The notes under the pieces: model-generated | What the model was told of the DNA's origin: nothing | Seen by the model: only the letters and a program-made list of their open reading frames with translations | Database searches by the model: none | Assembly: GCA_018700525.1 (NCBI GenBank) | Contig: JABITN010000170.1 | Span: forward strand, 1-49,992 | Reading direction: 5' to 3' | From: Opitutales bacterium | GTDB lineage: Bacteria; Verrucomicrobiota; Verrucomicrobiia; Opitutales; Opitutaceae | Length of the DNA stretch: 49,992 bases | Position numbers and translations under genes: made by a program | In this document: positions 8,170 to 17,459 of the stretch, piece after piece | Numbering within the stretch: position 1 is the stretch's first letter | Layout: every line of letters starts with the position of its first letter

Positions 8170-9825
8170 TCAGTTCTTCTCGTCGAGATTCTTCAATACC
8201 TGTTTGTCTGCGAGGAGACGTGCGGTCAGGATTGTTCTATCGATCTCCTGGACCGAGGAATTTTGTTCGATTGCCAGGCTAGCCGCAGTAGCGGCGGATT
8301 GTCCTAGAATCATAAACACAGGTTCCATTCGAATAGAGCCAAAGGCAATGTGGCTACTGGAAACGCATACCGGAACGAGAAGGTTTTCGCATTCGTTTGA
8401 TTTGGGAACAAGTGAGCCGTAAGGAATTTGGTAGGGAGCCTTGGGCTTCACGCCGATGTCACCTTCGTTTTGGACAAATCCTTCAGGAGTAACGTAGCGT
8501 TGGATATTGTGGGAGTCTAAAGAATAGGAGCCCATTCCCACGGGATGAGGAACTTCTCGGTGGCCAAAGAGTTCGTGTTCGGTTGTGACATATTCGCCTA
8601 TCATGCGGCGAGCTTCGCGCACGTAAATCTGGTGAGGCCAATGGCCGTTATCGACGAATTCGTCTTTTGCGAGACCCCAGCGGTTCATTTCAGTTTGGAT
8701 TTGCTCAGGTACGCGGGGGTCATTGGCGATGAAATACATCAGACCTTTTTGGTAGGTTTCGTGTTCCTCTATTATTTCCCGACGCCTCTCGTAGCTAGCT
8801 TCAGGGTAGTCGTAATTCCCCCCGATGTAATCGGTGCTGAACGGTCCATGGTTGTTGGTGTCGGTTTTACGATTCGGGATTGGGTCGAATTTATTGAAAT
8901 AGTCGGAACGTCCTGTATCGAAAACGCGGATCAGCAGCTCATATTGCTCCGAGTTGTACCCTTCGGGCTTTTCAAAGGGAACGCGATTGTCCGGATGGCT
9001 TGAGAGGCACATCCGAAAACAATATGCCTGAACCTTGTCATCGCCGTCTCCTTTAGTTCCTGGATCCTCTGCTGAAACGAGCGGAAGGAGGCCGCTAGAG
9101 GCATCGTCTGGGATAATATATGGGCTAATACCGGACTGGAACCAGTGGTGATGGTGAAGGGTGCCGACTTGGATTCCGTTCCATTGCTCTCCGTAAACGC
9201 TATTGGCTTCCCGCCCGACGTGATAGGAAATGCCTGCGGAAGCCATGAGGTCGCCTTCGTAGCTGGCGTCGATAAACATTTTTCCGGAATAGGTGGAATT
9301 GGAAAGAGTCGTTATAGATTTGATACGTGCCTCAATTGTCTCGACGCCGCTTTCCCTGTCGAGCCACTCGTCGCGAAATACGGGAATACCGTATTCGGCT
9401 ACCAAGTTTTCGAATACGGTTTCTGCGACATGCGGTTCGAAGATCCACATGGTGCGATCGTTTCCATCGATTGCCGGCGCTCCTTGTCCTTGGTTTCCGT
9501 ATTCAGATTGTTTCTGCCATTTCCATGCTTCCGGTTGGTCGTAGGCCAAGTAGACGCGATGGTAGAACTCGCGAGCCAAGCCTCCGATGACTTCCTTGCT
9601 TCCGGAGTCCGTCCAACCGAGACCTCCAGCGCTCAGTCCTCCGAGATGGGTGTCGGGGCAAACGATAGCGACGGATTTCCCCATGCGCTTGGCTTGAACG
9701 GCTGCAATAACGCCAGCCGACGTTCCGCCGTAAACGACGATGTCGTAGTCCGAAGTCGTGTACCGATTCTCGGAAGGGCTGCATCCATATAACAGGGCTA
9801 TCAGAAGGAATTGGAAGGATCGCAT
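8170..9825 (-). CDS. FAD-dependent oxidoreductase lipoprotein (FAD_oxidored family)
   Basis: A 551-residue protein of the PF12831-type family common in PVC bacteria and often called xanthan-lyase-like. The signal ends in the lipobox LLYGC (Cys15). A dinucleotide-binding turn follows: DIVVYGGTSAGVIAAVQAKRMG, broken here as GGTSAG at 33-38 plus the helix. GGLSAGGLGWTD, DASYEGDLMASAG and the C-terminal GQSAATAASLAIEQ are conserved family segments that line the FAD site. The substrate is unknown; oxidation of a sugar derivative is inferred from gene context. It is convergent with the esterase and has no close partner. Confidence 0.85.
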   Translation of the reverse strand: MRSFQFLLIALLYGCSPSENRYTTSDYDIVVYGGTSAGVIAAVQAKRMGKSVAIVCPDTHLGGLSAGGLGWTDSGSKEVIGGLAREFYHRVYLAYDQPEAWKWQKQSEYGNQGQGAPAIDGNDRTMWIFEPHVAETVFENLVAEYGIPVFRDEWLDRESGVETIEARIKSITTLSNSTYSGKMFIDASYEGDLMASAGISYHVGREANSVYGEQWNGIQVGTLHHHHWFQSGISPYIIPDDASSGLLPLVSAEDPGTKGDGDDKVQAYCFRMCLSSHPDNRVPFEKPEGYNSEQYELLIRVFDTGRSDYFNKFDPIPNRKTDTNNHGPFSTDYIGGNYDYPEASYERRREIIEEHETYQKGLMYFIANDPRVPEQIQTEMNRWGLAKDEFVDNGHWPHQIYVREARRMIGEYVTTEHELFGHREVPHPVGMGSYSLDSHNIQRYVTPEGFVQNEGDIGVKPKAPYQIPYGSLVPKSNECENLLVPVCVSSSHIAFGSIRMEPVFMILGQSAATAASLAIEQNSSVQEIDRTILTARLLADKQVLKNLDEKN

Positions 9826-9913
9826 TTTGGGTCGGGTTGGTTTTTATGACCGAGAACGTATGTAAACGTTGTGGCGCCAATAGAAAAGCTGAAAGGTCGG
9901 CGGTCGGATTCGA

Positions 9914-10255
9914 CTACCGGTCTGCCGTTTGGCGTTCCATTGCGTTGCAGCCCTCTTCCATTTTCCCGGCGAGCTCTGAAAGGGCATCTACTCCGAAGTT
10001 CGATGCGCAGCCTTTAATTGTGTGGGCCAGGCGGCAAATGAGCTTTACGTCTGGATTGATCGCGAGCGCGTTGGCCAAGCTCTCAATCAGCTTTGCCTGA
10101 CTTTCCATTTAGATACCTAGCATTGAGGATATGGTTTCTTGATTATCACCGAATAGCTCGATCAGTCTTTTTTCCTGTAGAATGGCTTTCCCCTCATGGA
10201 CCTCAGTGATGGGGTTTGGTAATTCCTCTGAGCTAGGCTGTGAATTACGGTTCAT
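9914..10255 (-). pseudogene. Single-domain HPt phosphotransfer protein interrupted by an in-frame TAA
   Basis: Reading leftwards from ATG 10255, 48 codons (ending ELFGDNQETISSMLGI) reach a TAA at 10111-10109; the same frame resumes directly with MESQAKLIESLANALA and runs to 9914. Joined, the two pieces make a normal HPt four-helix bundle of about 112 residues, with the phospho-accepting His in RLAHTIKGCASNFG and a normal C-terminal helix. One substitution (for example TAT to TAA) explains the break. HPt proteins relay phosphate between receiver domains of hybrid kinases. The downstream piece could be translated alone from its ATG, but it lacks the first helix. It may be a recent pseudogene or a sequence error. 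Confidence 0.8.
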
Positions 10256-10607
10256 GTTGGCTGTATCTGGAAAAGAGGAATCGAGTGGTGCGTGAGACAG
10301 CGATGTCTCCTGATTAGTAAAAGGAATTCTATGGATGATCAGGCTCCTTTGAAAAGTTGTTTGAGAGGATTTGAGCCCTACTTGTAAATCTTTACATGAA
10401 ATTAAGAGAATAGTGCATGTTTACCCTATCGATTGTTGAAGGGCTGGCACCTTGTTCATTGTTCATCCGCCGAACCGGATTTAGCAAATGGGAGTATGCC
10501 GTTCGCTCGTTTCGTTGCCCCCGTTGCATTCCCATTTTGTCGAAAGGCGTTCTTTCCGGATTCCGCGCTTGCCGGGCGCGGGGGAAGTTCTCAACGTCGC
10601 TTGCGTT
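10256..10607. other. Non-coding stretch upstream of purL
   Basis: About 350 bases between the HPt gene start and the preferred purL start, which are divergent. The purL frame stays open back to 10488, but that extension has no family similarity. I see no riboswitch-like fold, no repeat and no clear sigma-70 promoter; an AT-rich stretch at about 10385-10420 is the best candidate region for promoters. Confidence 0.5.
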
Positions 10608-13600
10608 ATGATCATCCTTCGTGGAGCGCCGTCCCATTCCGAATTTCGCCTTCAAAAGCTCGTGTCCGAGCTGCAAGCTTGCGAGCTGCCTGTTCGTGGC
10701 ATGTATGCAGAGTTCGTTCACGCGGCTGAAACGAAAAGCGAGCTATCGGCCGATGAGCAATCGATCTTGGAAAAGCTTCTGACCTATGGGCCAAAGTTAG
10801 AAGAGCATGATACAAAAGGGTTGCTTCGGATCGTGGCTCCGCGCCCGGGTACGCTTTCGCCGTGGTCGTCGAAGGCTACGGACATAGCTCATATTTGCGG
10901 GCTGGTCACGCTTGAGCGCGTAGAACGGGCGGTTGCATTTTGGGTAGACTGCGGAAACGCGAACCTTGATTCAGATCAGGCGAAATTGCTCGATTCCAAG
11001 CTGCACGATCGGATGACTCAAACTGTATTCAGCGAGACCGATGAGCTTGCAATCCTGTTTCGTCACGAGGAACCACGTCCGTTTGCGTCGGTAACGGTGA
11101 CTTCGGAAGGTCGAGATGCGTTGGTGAAAGCAAACCGTTCGTTGGGCTTAGCGCTGGCGGATGATGAGATCGATTACTTGGTCGAGAACTTTCAGAAGCT
11201 TGGTCGGGATCCGCACGATATCGAATTGATGATGTTTGCCCAGGCGAACTCCGAGCATTGCCGGCATAAGATTTTCAACGCGTCATGGGACATCGACGGC
11301 GAGGCTCAGGAGAAGTCCTTGTTCAAAATGATCAAGAACACTTTCGAAATGCGTAGCGAAGGCATCTTATCTGCGTACAAAGACAACGCTGCGGTTTTCA
11401 AAGGCAGCGAAGGCAATCGTTTTTTTGCCGATCCTGACAGTAACGCGTACGGCCCGAGTCTCGAGCAGATCGATATTCTCTGCAAAGTGGAAACCCACAA
11501 TCACCCGACTGCCATATCTCCGTTTCCCGGCTCGGCGACTGGATCCGGCGGGGAGATTCGCGATGAAGGGGCAACGGGAATCGGCTCGAAACCGAAAGCA
11601 GGACTTTCTGGATACACGGTCTCTAACCTGAAGTTTCCAGGCGCTGTGCAGCCTTGGGAAACGGACTTCGGTAAACCTGGGCGTATTGTTACCCCCCTGG
11701 AAATTATGACCGAAGGACCGCTTGGCGGAGCGGCGTTCAATAACGAGTTCGGGCGTCCGAATATTCTAGGCTATTTCCGTACCTTCGAACAGGCCGTTCC
11801 GGCAAAATCCGAAATCCGAAATCCGAAATCCGAAATTACTTCCGAATCGGAAGTGCGTGGTTATCACAAGCCTATCATGCTGGCGGGCGGTCTGGGTAAT
11901 ATTCGCTCGGGGCATATCGAAAAGGGCGAGGTTTACCAAGGCGATAAACTGGTTGTGCTCGGCGGTCCCGCGATGTTGATAGGTCTCGGTGGCGGAGCGG
12001 CAAGTTCGGTCGATAGTGGCGAAGGGTCCGAGGATCTCGAATTTGCGAGCGTTCAGCGGGAGAACCCGGAGATGGAACGTCGCTGCCAGGAAGTTATCGA
12101 CGTTTGCTGGTCCATGGGCGATGACAACCCGATTTCATTTATTCACGATGTTGGGGCGGGCGGGCTTTCGAATGCCATGCCGGAGTTGGTCAATGACGCA
12201 GGCAAAGGCGGCGTGTTCGATCTACGCAAGATCAACAACGACGAGCCAGGCATGAGCCCGCTAGAAATCTGGTGCAACGAATCCCAGGAGCGTTATGTGA
12301 TGGCGATTCCGCCTAGTCGAATCGATCGGTTCGTGGAAATTTGCGAGCGCGAACGCTGTCCGTATGCGATCATCGGCGAAGCGACAGACGAGCGCCAATT
12401 GGTTCTCGAAGATCCCCATTTCGATAATAAGCCGATCGATATGCCTTTGGATGTATTGCTCGGAAAACCGCCTCGGATGCATCGTTCAGAAACATCGCTC
12501 GAACGTGCATTACAGCCATTGAACCTCGACGGGTTAAGCTTGGAGGAGGCGTCGCGTCGCGTTCTCTCGCACCCTACGGTGGCGGATAAAACGTTTTTGA
12601 TAACAATTGGCGACCGTACGGTGACCGGACTGATTCATCGCGATCAAATGGTCGGACCATGGCAAGTGCCGGTGGCCGATTGCGCTGTGACTGCGTCATC
12701 GTTCGATGGTTACAAGGGCGAAGCGATGTCGGTCGGCGAACGTACGCCGACGGCCGTAAATAGCGCGGCTGCCTCGGCTCGTCTCGCAGTAGGCGAGGCG
12801 TTGACCAATTTGGCAGCCGCTCAAGTCGGTCCGCTCACGGAAGTAAACCTTTCCGCCAATTGGATGGCCGCTCCATCGGTTCCTGGCGATGCGGCAGATC
12901 TTTATGAAGCGGTCAAAGCGGTAGGGATGGAATTGTGTCCCGAGTTAGGTGTGACGATTCCCGTCGGCAAAGATTCGATGAGCATGAGTACTGTGTGGAA
13001 AGACGGCGAAGAAGAGAAACGCGTTACTGCTCCGATTTCGCTAATCATTTCCGCATTCGCTCGTTGCGAAGATATTCGTCTCTCGCTTACGCCTCAGTTG
13101 ATCCAAGATTCGGATACGTGTTTAATATTGATTGATCTTGGTCGTGGAAAGAATCGTCTCGGCAGCTCTATTCTCGCTCAAACGCTTTCGCAAATGGGGC
13201 AGGAGACGCCGGACGTCGATAGCGCCGCGGATTTGAAGGGGTTCTGGAATGCTATTCAGCAGCTTGGCAAAGAGCAAAAGCTACTCGCCTACCACGATCG
13301 CTCCGATGGCGGCCTGCTCGCCACTGCCGTCGAGATGGCCTTCGCGGGAAATGTCGGATTGGATATCGAATTGCCAGCTGATACTGACTCCTTCGCAGCG
13401 CTATTCGCCGAAGAACTAGGAGCTCTCATTCAAGTACGCGATTCGGATCAGGCTGCTGTTCTCCAAACGCTACGATCGCATGGTCTTGAACCTTGCAGTT
13501 CGATTGTAGGATCCTTGAACGATTCTCACGTATTTCGTGTGATGCAAGGCGGTGAGGCTCTTCTCGAAGAAGGTCTGTCCGAGTTACGCGCTATTTGGTC

Positions 13601-14528
13601 CGATGTGACTTTCCGTATGCAGTTGCTACGCGACAATCCTCAATCCGCCGCATCCGAACATCAAATACGTCAGGACCTATCCAATCCCGGCATCAGTCCC
13701 AAAGTCACTTTCGACCTTCAGTCTTCAACCTTCAACCTTCAACCTTCAACTGCGAAGCCGCGCGTTGCCATTCTGCGCGAGCAAGGCGTGAACGGCGAAA
13801 TCGAAATGGCCGCCGCCTTTTATCGGGCTGGCTTTGAAGCGATTGACGTTCACATGACGGATATTTTGAGCGGTCGTGTTTCATTGGCAGACTTTCGAGG
13901 TCTAGCGGCATGTGGCGGTTTTAGTTACGGCGACGTTCTCGGAGCGGGCGAAGGCTGGGCCAAGAGTATTTTGTTCAACGAAAAAGCACGCGAAGAATTC
14001 AACGCCTTTTTCGAGCGCGAAGACACGTTCTCTCTTGGCGTCTGCAATGGCTGTCAAATGCTCAGCAACCTGCGCGAACTCATCCCCGGAACGCAACACT
14101 GGCCGCACTTCGTGCAAAATCGCAGCGAGCGTTACGAAGGCCGTCTCGTATCTGTAAAAATAGAGAAGAGCCCTAGCGTGCTCTTCGCGGGCATGGCAGG
14201 CAGCGTCATCCCTATTGCCGTCGCCCACGGCGAAGGCCGGGCCGAGTATAAGAGTCAGGAAGCCGCAGAAAGCGCAAACGCTTCAGGTCTCGTCTCAGCT
14301 CGCTTCGTTGACAATAATCACGAAACAACCGAAGCGTATCCCCTTAATCCCAACGGGTCTCCTCACGGAATCACCAGTCTAACCAGTCAAGACGGTCGCA
14401 CGACCATTCTCATGCCGCATCCTGAGCGCGTATTTCGCACTGCTCAGCTGAGCTGGGCCCCGAAAGACTGGGGCGAAGATTCTCCCTGGATGAGGATGTT
14501 CAGAAATGCCCGGACTTGGGTGGGGTAG
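10608..14528 (+). CDS. purL: Phosphoribosylformylglycinamidine synthase, large single-chain form
   Basis: A 1306-residue cytoplasmic enzyme that converts FGAR, glutamine and ATP to FGAM in purine synthesis. It has the full large-PurL layout: N-terminal domain (from [18 protein letters not shown], the usual start, hence ATG 10608), linker with [13 protein letters not shown], two ATP-grasp-like/AIRS halves with [16 protein letters not shown] and GGGAASS, and a C-terminal glutaminase domain with Cys1146 in GVCNGCQM and PHPERVFR. E. coli PurL is 1295 residues. Oddities: residues about 400-410 are encoded by four AAATCCG repeats and residues about 1037-1048 by TTCAACC repeats, both inserted in frame in presumed linkers. 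No other pur genes are nearby. Confidence 0.97.
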   Translation: MIILRGAPSHSEFRLQKLVSELQACELPVRGMYAEFVHAAETKSELSADEQSILEKLLTYGPKLEEHDTKGLLRIVAPRPGTLSPWSSKATDIAHICGLVTLERVERAVAFWVDCGNANLDSDQAKLLDSKLHDRMTQTVFSETDELAILFRHEEPRPFASVTVTSEGRDALVKANRSLGLALADDEIDYLVENFQKLGRDPHDIELMMFAQANSEHCRHKIFNASWDIDGEAQEKSLFKMIKNTFEMRSEGILSAYKDNAAVFKGSEGNRFFADPDSNAYGPSLEQIDILCKVETHNHPTAISPFPGSATGSGGEIRDEGATGIGSKPKAGLSGYTVSNLKFPGAVQPWETDFGKPGRIVTPLEIMTEGPLGGAAFNNEFGRPNILGYFRTFEQAVPAKSEIRNPKSEITSESEVRGYHKPIMLAGGLGNIRSGHIEKGEVYQGDKLVVLGGPAMLIGLGGGAASSVDSGEGSEDLEFASVQRENPEMERRCQEVIDVCWSMGDDNPISFIHDVGAGGLSNAMPELVNDAGKGGVFDLRKINNDEPGMSPLEIWCNESQERYVMAIPPSRIDRFVEICERERCPYAIIGEATDERQLVLEDPHFDNKPIDMPLDVLLGKPPRMHRSETSLERALQPLNLDGLSLEEASRRVLSHPTVADKTFLITIGDRTVTGLIHRDQMVGPWQVPVADCAVTASSFDGYKGEAMSVGERTPTAVNSAAASARLAVGEALTNLAAAQVGPLTEVNLSANWMAAPSVPGDAADLYEAVKAVGMELCPELGVTIPVGKDSMSMSTVWKDGEEEKRVTAPISLIISAFARCEDIRLSLTPQLIQDSDTCLILIDLGRGKNRLGSSILAQTLSQMGQETPDVDSAADLKGFWNAIQQLGKEQKLLAYHDRSDGGLLATAVEMAFAGNVGLDIELPADTDSFAALFAEELGALIQVRDSDQAAVLQTLRSHGLEPCSSIVGSLNDSHVFRVMQGGEALLEEGLSELRAIWSDVTFRMQLLRDNPQSAASEHQIRQDLSNPGISPKVTFDLQSSTFNLQPSTAKPRVAILREQGVNGEIEMAAAFYRAGFEAIDVHMTDILSGRVSLADFRGLAACGGFSYGDVLGAGEGWAKSILFNEKAREEFNAFFEREDTFSLGVCNGCQMLSNLRELIPGTQHWPHFVQNRSERYEGRLVSVKIEKSPSVLFAGMAGSVIPIAVAHGEGRAEYKSQEAAESANASGLVSARFVDNNHETTEAYPLNPNGSPHGITSLTSQDGRTTILMPHPERVFRTAQLSWAPKDWGEDSPWMRMFRNARTWVG
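11805..11836 (+). repeat. Heptanucleotide tandem repeat inside purL (AAATCCG x4.5)
   Basis: Four exact copies of AAATCCG from 11805 to 11832 plus a partial fifth. Because 7 is not a multiple of 3, the repeat is read in all three phases and encodes [13 protein letters not shown]-like residues, between [10 protein letters not shown] and [12 protein letters not shown]. The total length keeps the frame. PurL homologues normally pass directly from the first segment to the second, so this looks like an insertion in a surface loop. Confidence 0.85.
13724..13750 (+). repeat. Second heptanucleotide tandem repeat inside purL (TTCAACC x3.9)
   Basis: Three exact copies of TTCAACC plus TTCAAC, preceded by a degenerate CTTCAGT unit. 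It encodes the [13 protein letters not shown] segment just before [15 protein letters not shown], the first strand of the glutaminase domain. The insert therefore sits in the interdomain linker. The unit differs from the AAATCCG repeat earlier in the same gene. Confidence 0.85.
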
Positions 14529-14610
14529 TAATGACTCGCAATTAGACGACCTAACCAAATAGTAAATGGCACAAAACAACACTAAGTTGATGGAAGCACC
14601 TTTAGATTAG

Positions 14611-14736
14611 ATAACCTTAAGAGGGTTTAAATCTATTCACAGTCTTGACCAGTTCAAGCTCGACTATGAAATCAATACTCTGATTGGGGCACATGGAGCT
14701 GGGAAGAGCAATTTTATGGAATTCTTTTGGGTGTTC
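14611..14736 (+). pseudogene. N-terminal remnant of an AAA-family (RecF/SMC-like) ATPase
   Basis: The frame reads ITLRGFKSIHSLDQF, then KLDYEINTLIGAHGAGKSNFMEFFWVFR. This is the typical opening of AAA_21/AAA_15-type ATPases, with GFKSI and a Walker A motif GAHGAGKSN. There is no start codon: a TAG lies directly upstream in frame. Homology stops abruptly at about 14736, where an unrelated minus-strand remnant begins. Only about 42 codons of a gene that is normally several hundred codons long survive, so it is dead. Confidence 0.75.
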
Positions 14737-15370
14737 CGAGCCACTTTAATCACTCGGATTTCCACGTCGTTTTCGATCGCTTCGCCAATGATGGTTTCGA
14801 TATCCGAGTCTACGTAGCGCTTTCCGTAGTAGTCGCCTCCATTTGATTCTAGATGGCGAATTTTGTCCAGGCGCACATCATCCAATCCCAGGTTTTCCAT
14901 TAACTCAATCAAGGACACGTCGAGTTCGCCTCCGAAATGCACCGATTGGTATTGGCGTCGTCGCTTTTGGAGGTCCGTCGCATACTGCTCGCGGCCGAAA
15001 TCCGTTTTTCGTCGAAAAACGCTTTCTTAAATCCCGCGCTGGTAGCCGCTTCATCATGGTCTTCGCTAATGCGTTCGTTGTCGTCCAGAAAGGATTCGGA
15101 ATCCCGTTCCGCAGTCGTTTCGACAATCAGAGGTATGAATTGGCTGAGGTTTCGATCGAATCGCCTGAATTGATAGTCGGAGTCTTCGATATTGATTCGA
15201 GCGGCCGCGATTTCCAGATTCTTCTCGAACGTAATCTGAATGATAGAGGAAAAGTCGATTGGTTGATCGGCGACGGGCTCTCGAGCGGAGAATGTCGTTG
15301 GAATAGCGGATAACATCCCGCAGAAAATAATGGTTAAGGAGTTTGCTCTGGCGAAGGATAAAAAGTTCAC
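14737..15370 (-). pseudogene. Decayed exported protein gene, possibly TolC-like outer-membrane type
   Basis: From ATG 15370 a signal peptide (ANSLTIIFCGMLSAIPTTFSA) is followed by SIIQITFEKNLEIAAARINIEDSDYQFRRF in two parts, a layout reminiscent of the first repeat of TolC-like outer membrane efflux proteins. This frame drifts into low-complexity sequence and stops at 14909. A neighbouring minus frame takes over from about 14950 (QYQSVHFGGELDVSLIELME, then KRYVDSDIETIIGEAIENDV) and ends abruptly at 14737, at the border with the AAA remnant. At least one frameshift, probably also an internal deletion and a truncation. The TolC assignment is tentative; that the gene is broken is better supported. 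Confidence 0.55.
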
Positions 15371-15547
15371 CCTGCCAAGCTAAATTAGAGAACCGATTTG
15401 AAACCGAACGGGGAAATGAAAAAGTGTCAGAACTGGGACGATTCTGATCGGATAGCGAAATTATTTTTATCCTAGAGTTTTGGGTTTGAATCGGTTTTAA
15501 ATTGTCACTTCGTTTCAACCCAAATTCTCGAACGACCAGAAATTCCT

Positions 15548-17101
15548 ATGATGCGATTGATTGTCCTATTGTTAACCTTGGCTTTCGGGCCGGGCTATTT
15601 GTGTGGTGGCGTATTTCCTACGTCGATTGATGTTGAAAAGCAAAAAGGGGCGAAGCCTCGCAATGTCATCTTTATTCTCACGGATGATCATCGCTATGAC
15701 GCGATGGGATTCATGGGGCATCCGTTTCTCAAGACGCCCGGACTCGATCGAATCGCGGCGGAGGGGGTGCATTTGAAAAACGCTTTCGTTACCACTTCGT
15801 TGTGCTCGCCAAGTCGTGCGTCGATTCTTACTGGTCTCTACACGCACAAGCATCGGGTAATCGACAATCAGCGCGACGCCCCGAAGGACATTGTCTACTT
15901 TTCCGAATATCTGCAAAAGGCTGGATACAGCACGGCGTTCTTGGGGAAGTGGCATATGGGTGGAGGCAATGACGAGCCTCGTCCCGGATTCGATCATTGG
16001 ATCAGCTTCAAGGGGCAGGGTGTGTATTTCCCGCCAAATGACGACTACACGCTCAACATGAACGGGAAGCGCGTGAAGCAGAAGGGGTATATCACCGATG
16101 AGCTGAACGACTACGCTTTGGATTGGCTGAAGGAGCAGAAGCCGGATGAAAAGCCATTCTTTCTCTATTTGTCGCACAAAGCGGTGCATGCTAATTTCAC
16201 GCCAGCGGAACGTCATGAAGGCTCCTATATGGAGGAACCTTGGGTGATGCCGGATAGCGGTAGTCTTCCTCGGGAATTATCCGAGAAGTCGCCTCGCTGG
16301 GTTCGCGACCAACGCAATAGTTGGCATGGGGTCGATTTTCCTTATCACAGCGAGCTCGACGTGGAGCTTTACTACAAACGTTACTGCGAGGCATTTCGTG
16401 CGGTTGACGAAGGAGTCGAGAGGGTGATGGATCAGTTGAAGGAAATGGGCATCTACGATGAAACGTTGATTGTCTACATGGGCGACAATGGATTCATGTT
16501 CGGCGAGCACGGTTTGATCGACAAGCGGGTTGCCTACGAAACGTCGATTCGCGTTCCGATGTTGATGCAATGTCCTGATCTGTTCAAGGGCGGGACTGTG
16601 GTGGAAGAGGTCGTTGCCAATATCGATATTGGGCCGACGATCTTGGATGCGATGGGGTTGAAGACGCCGTCGCACATGGACGGGAAGAGTTTCATAAAGC
16701 TGGCTCAGAAAAAGGAGGTAAAGTGGCGTGATTATTTTCTTTACGTATACTATTGGGAGAAGGCGTTCCCGCAGTCGCCTACCGTCTTCTGTCTGCGTGG
16801 CGATCGATACAAGTACAACACATATTACGGACTTTGGGATACGGACGAGTTATACGATCTTCAGGAAGATCCTGGTGAAATCAATAACCTGATCGATAGT
16901 CCGAAGCATCAGAAAATCGTGAAGGAAATGGAAAATCGGCTTTACGCGATGATGGACGATGCAGGGGGCATGGCGATCCCTCTGAATCAGCCTGGTGACT
17001 TTGCAGGAGATAAGCGCTACAGTCGCCGAAGTGGATGGAATGCTGCTGATTTCCCAACATCAATAGTAGTCGACGAGCCTATTAACCAAAACGCGCATTA
17101 G
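15548..17101 (+). CDS. Exported formylglycine sulfatase
   Basis: A 517-residue S1 sulfatase with an N-terminal signal (MMRLIVLLLTLAFG...). VIFILTDDHRYDAMG provides the first metal ligands and the formylglycine motif is C86-S-P-S-R in TSLCSPSRASILTG. GKWHMGG and YMGDNGFMFGEHGL supply further active-site positions. The DHWISFKGQGVYFPP segment and the C-terminal LYDLQEDPGEINNL fit the N-acetylglucosamine-6-sulfatase or related glycosaminoglycan-type branch, so a sulfated amino-sugar substrate is plausible but not proven. It is followed by a 350-bp gap with a hairpin, so probably monocistronic. Confidence 0.92.
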   Translation: MMRLIVLLLTLAFGPGYLCGGVFPTSIDVEKQKGAKPRNVIFILTDDHRYDAMGFMGHPFLKTPGLDRIAAEGVHLKNAFVTTSLCSPSRASILTGLYTHKHRVIDNQRDAPKDIVYFSEYLQKAGYSTAFLGKWHMGGGNDEPRPGFDHWISFKGQGVYFPPNDDYTLNMNGKRVKQKGYITDELNDYALDWLKEQKPDEKPFFLYLSHKAVHANFTPAERHEGSYMEEPWVMPDSGSLPRELSEKSPRWVRDQRNSWHGVDFPYHSELDVELYYKRYCEAFRAVDEGVERVMDQLKEMGIYDETLIVYMGDNGFMFGEHGLIDKRVAYETSIRVPMLMQCPDLFKGGTVVEEVVANIDIGPTILDAMGLKTPSHMDGKSFIKLAQKKEVKWRDYFLYVYYWEKAFPQSPTVFCLRGDRYKYNTYYGLWDTDELYDLQEDPGEINNLIDSPKHQKIVKEMENRLYAMMDDAGGMAIPLNQPGDFAGDKRYSRRSGWNAADFPTSIVVDEPINQNAH

Positions 17102-17147
17102 AAGCGGTGTGTGGTCGGTCCGACTGATTGGGTCCGTCTGATTTTAG

Positions 17148-17179
17148 GAGGCCAGTACCGACACTTCCGTGTTGGCCTC
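17148..17179. terminator. Hairpin after the sulfatase gene
   Basis: GAGGCCA (17148-17154) pairs with TGGCCTC (17173-17179), with an inner ACAC/GTGT stem in the loop. No T-run follows, so it may be a processing or Rho-related structure rather than a strong intrinsic terminator. It is 47 bp after the sulfatase stop. The rest of 17102-17459 shows no gene I can support. Confidence 0.4.
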
Positions 17180-17459
17180 ATTCGTATTGGAGGGCAGAGG
17201 AGATTATGTCTGGAATTATGGATACGTATCGGGTGGCATCGATAACAGTCCGATGAGGTCGCTAGGGACTTTCGATGGCGTCCAATAGATAAAAGCGAAT
17301 GTCTGCACCGGCGAGCGGGATTCGTTGCTCAGGTTGCTTTTAGGTTGAGCGTCTGTCGAAAACGGGAGACGTTTGCTGATGAAACGGATGTCAAGTATGA
17401 TAGGCCGTAATGAGACCGCAATATTTATGAAAACGGATTCCTTTTTCAGACAGGCCGGT

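Noticed and set aside
8545-9792. Long plus-strand open frames opposite the FAD oxidoreductase
   Set aside because: They mirror a clearly coding minus-strand gene and have no recognisable motifs or start signals.
10488-10607. Forty-codon N-terminal extension of PurL
   Set aside because: The extension has no PurL similarity and is Arg/Pro/Ser-rich; the canonical start IILRGAP directly follows ATG 10608.
14611-14736. Functional anti-phage ATPase system
   Set aside because: Only the first 42 codons with the Walker A motif survive, with no start codon, Walker B or partner nuclease.
17190-17350. Small open frame in the gap before the prolyl oligopeptidase gene
   Set aside because: A stretch reading DYVWNYGYVSGGIDN is open for about 30 codons but has no start, no homology I recognise and no conserved context.
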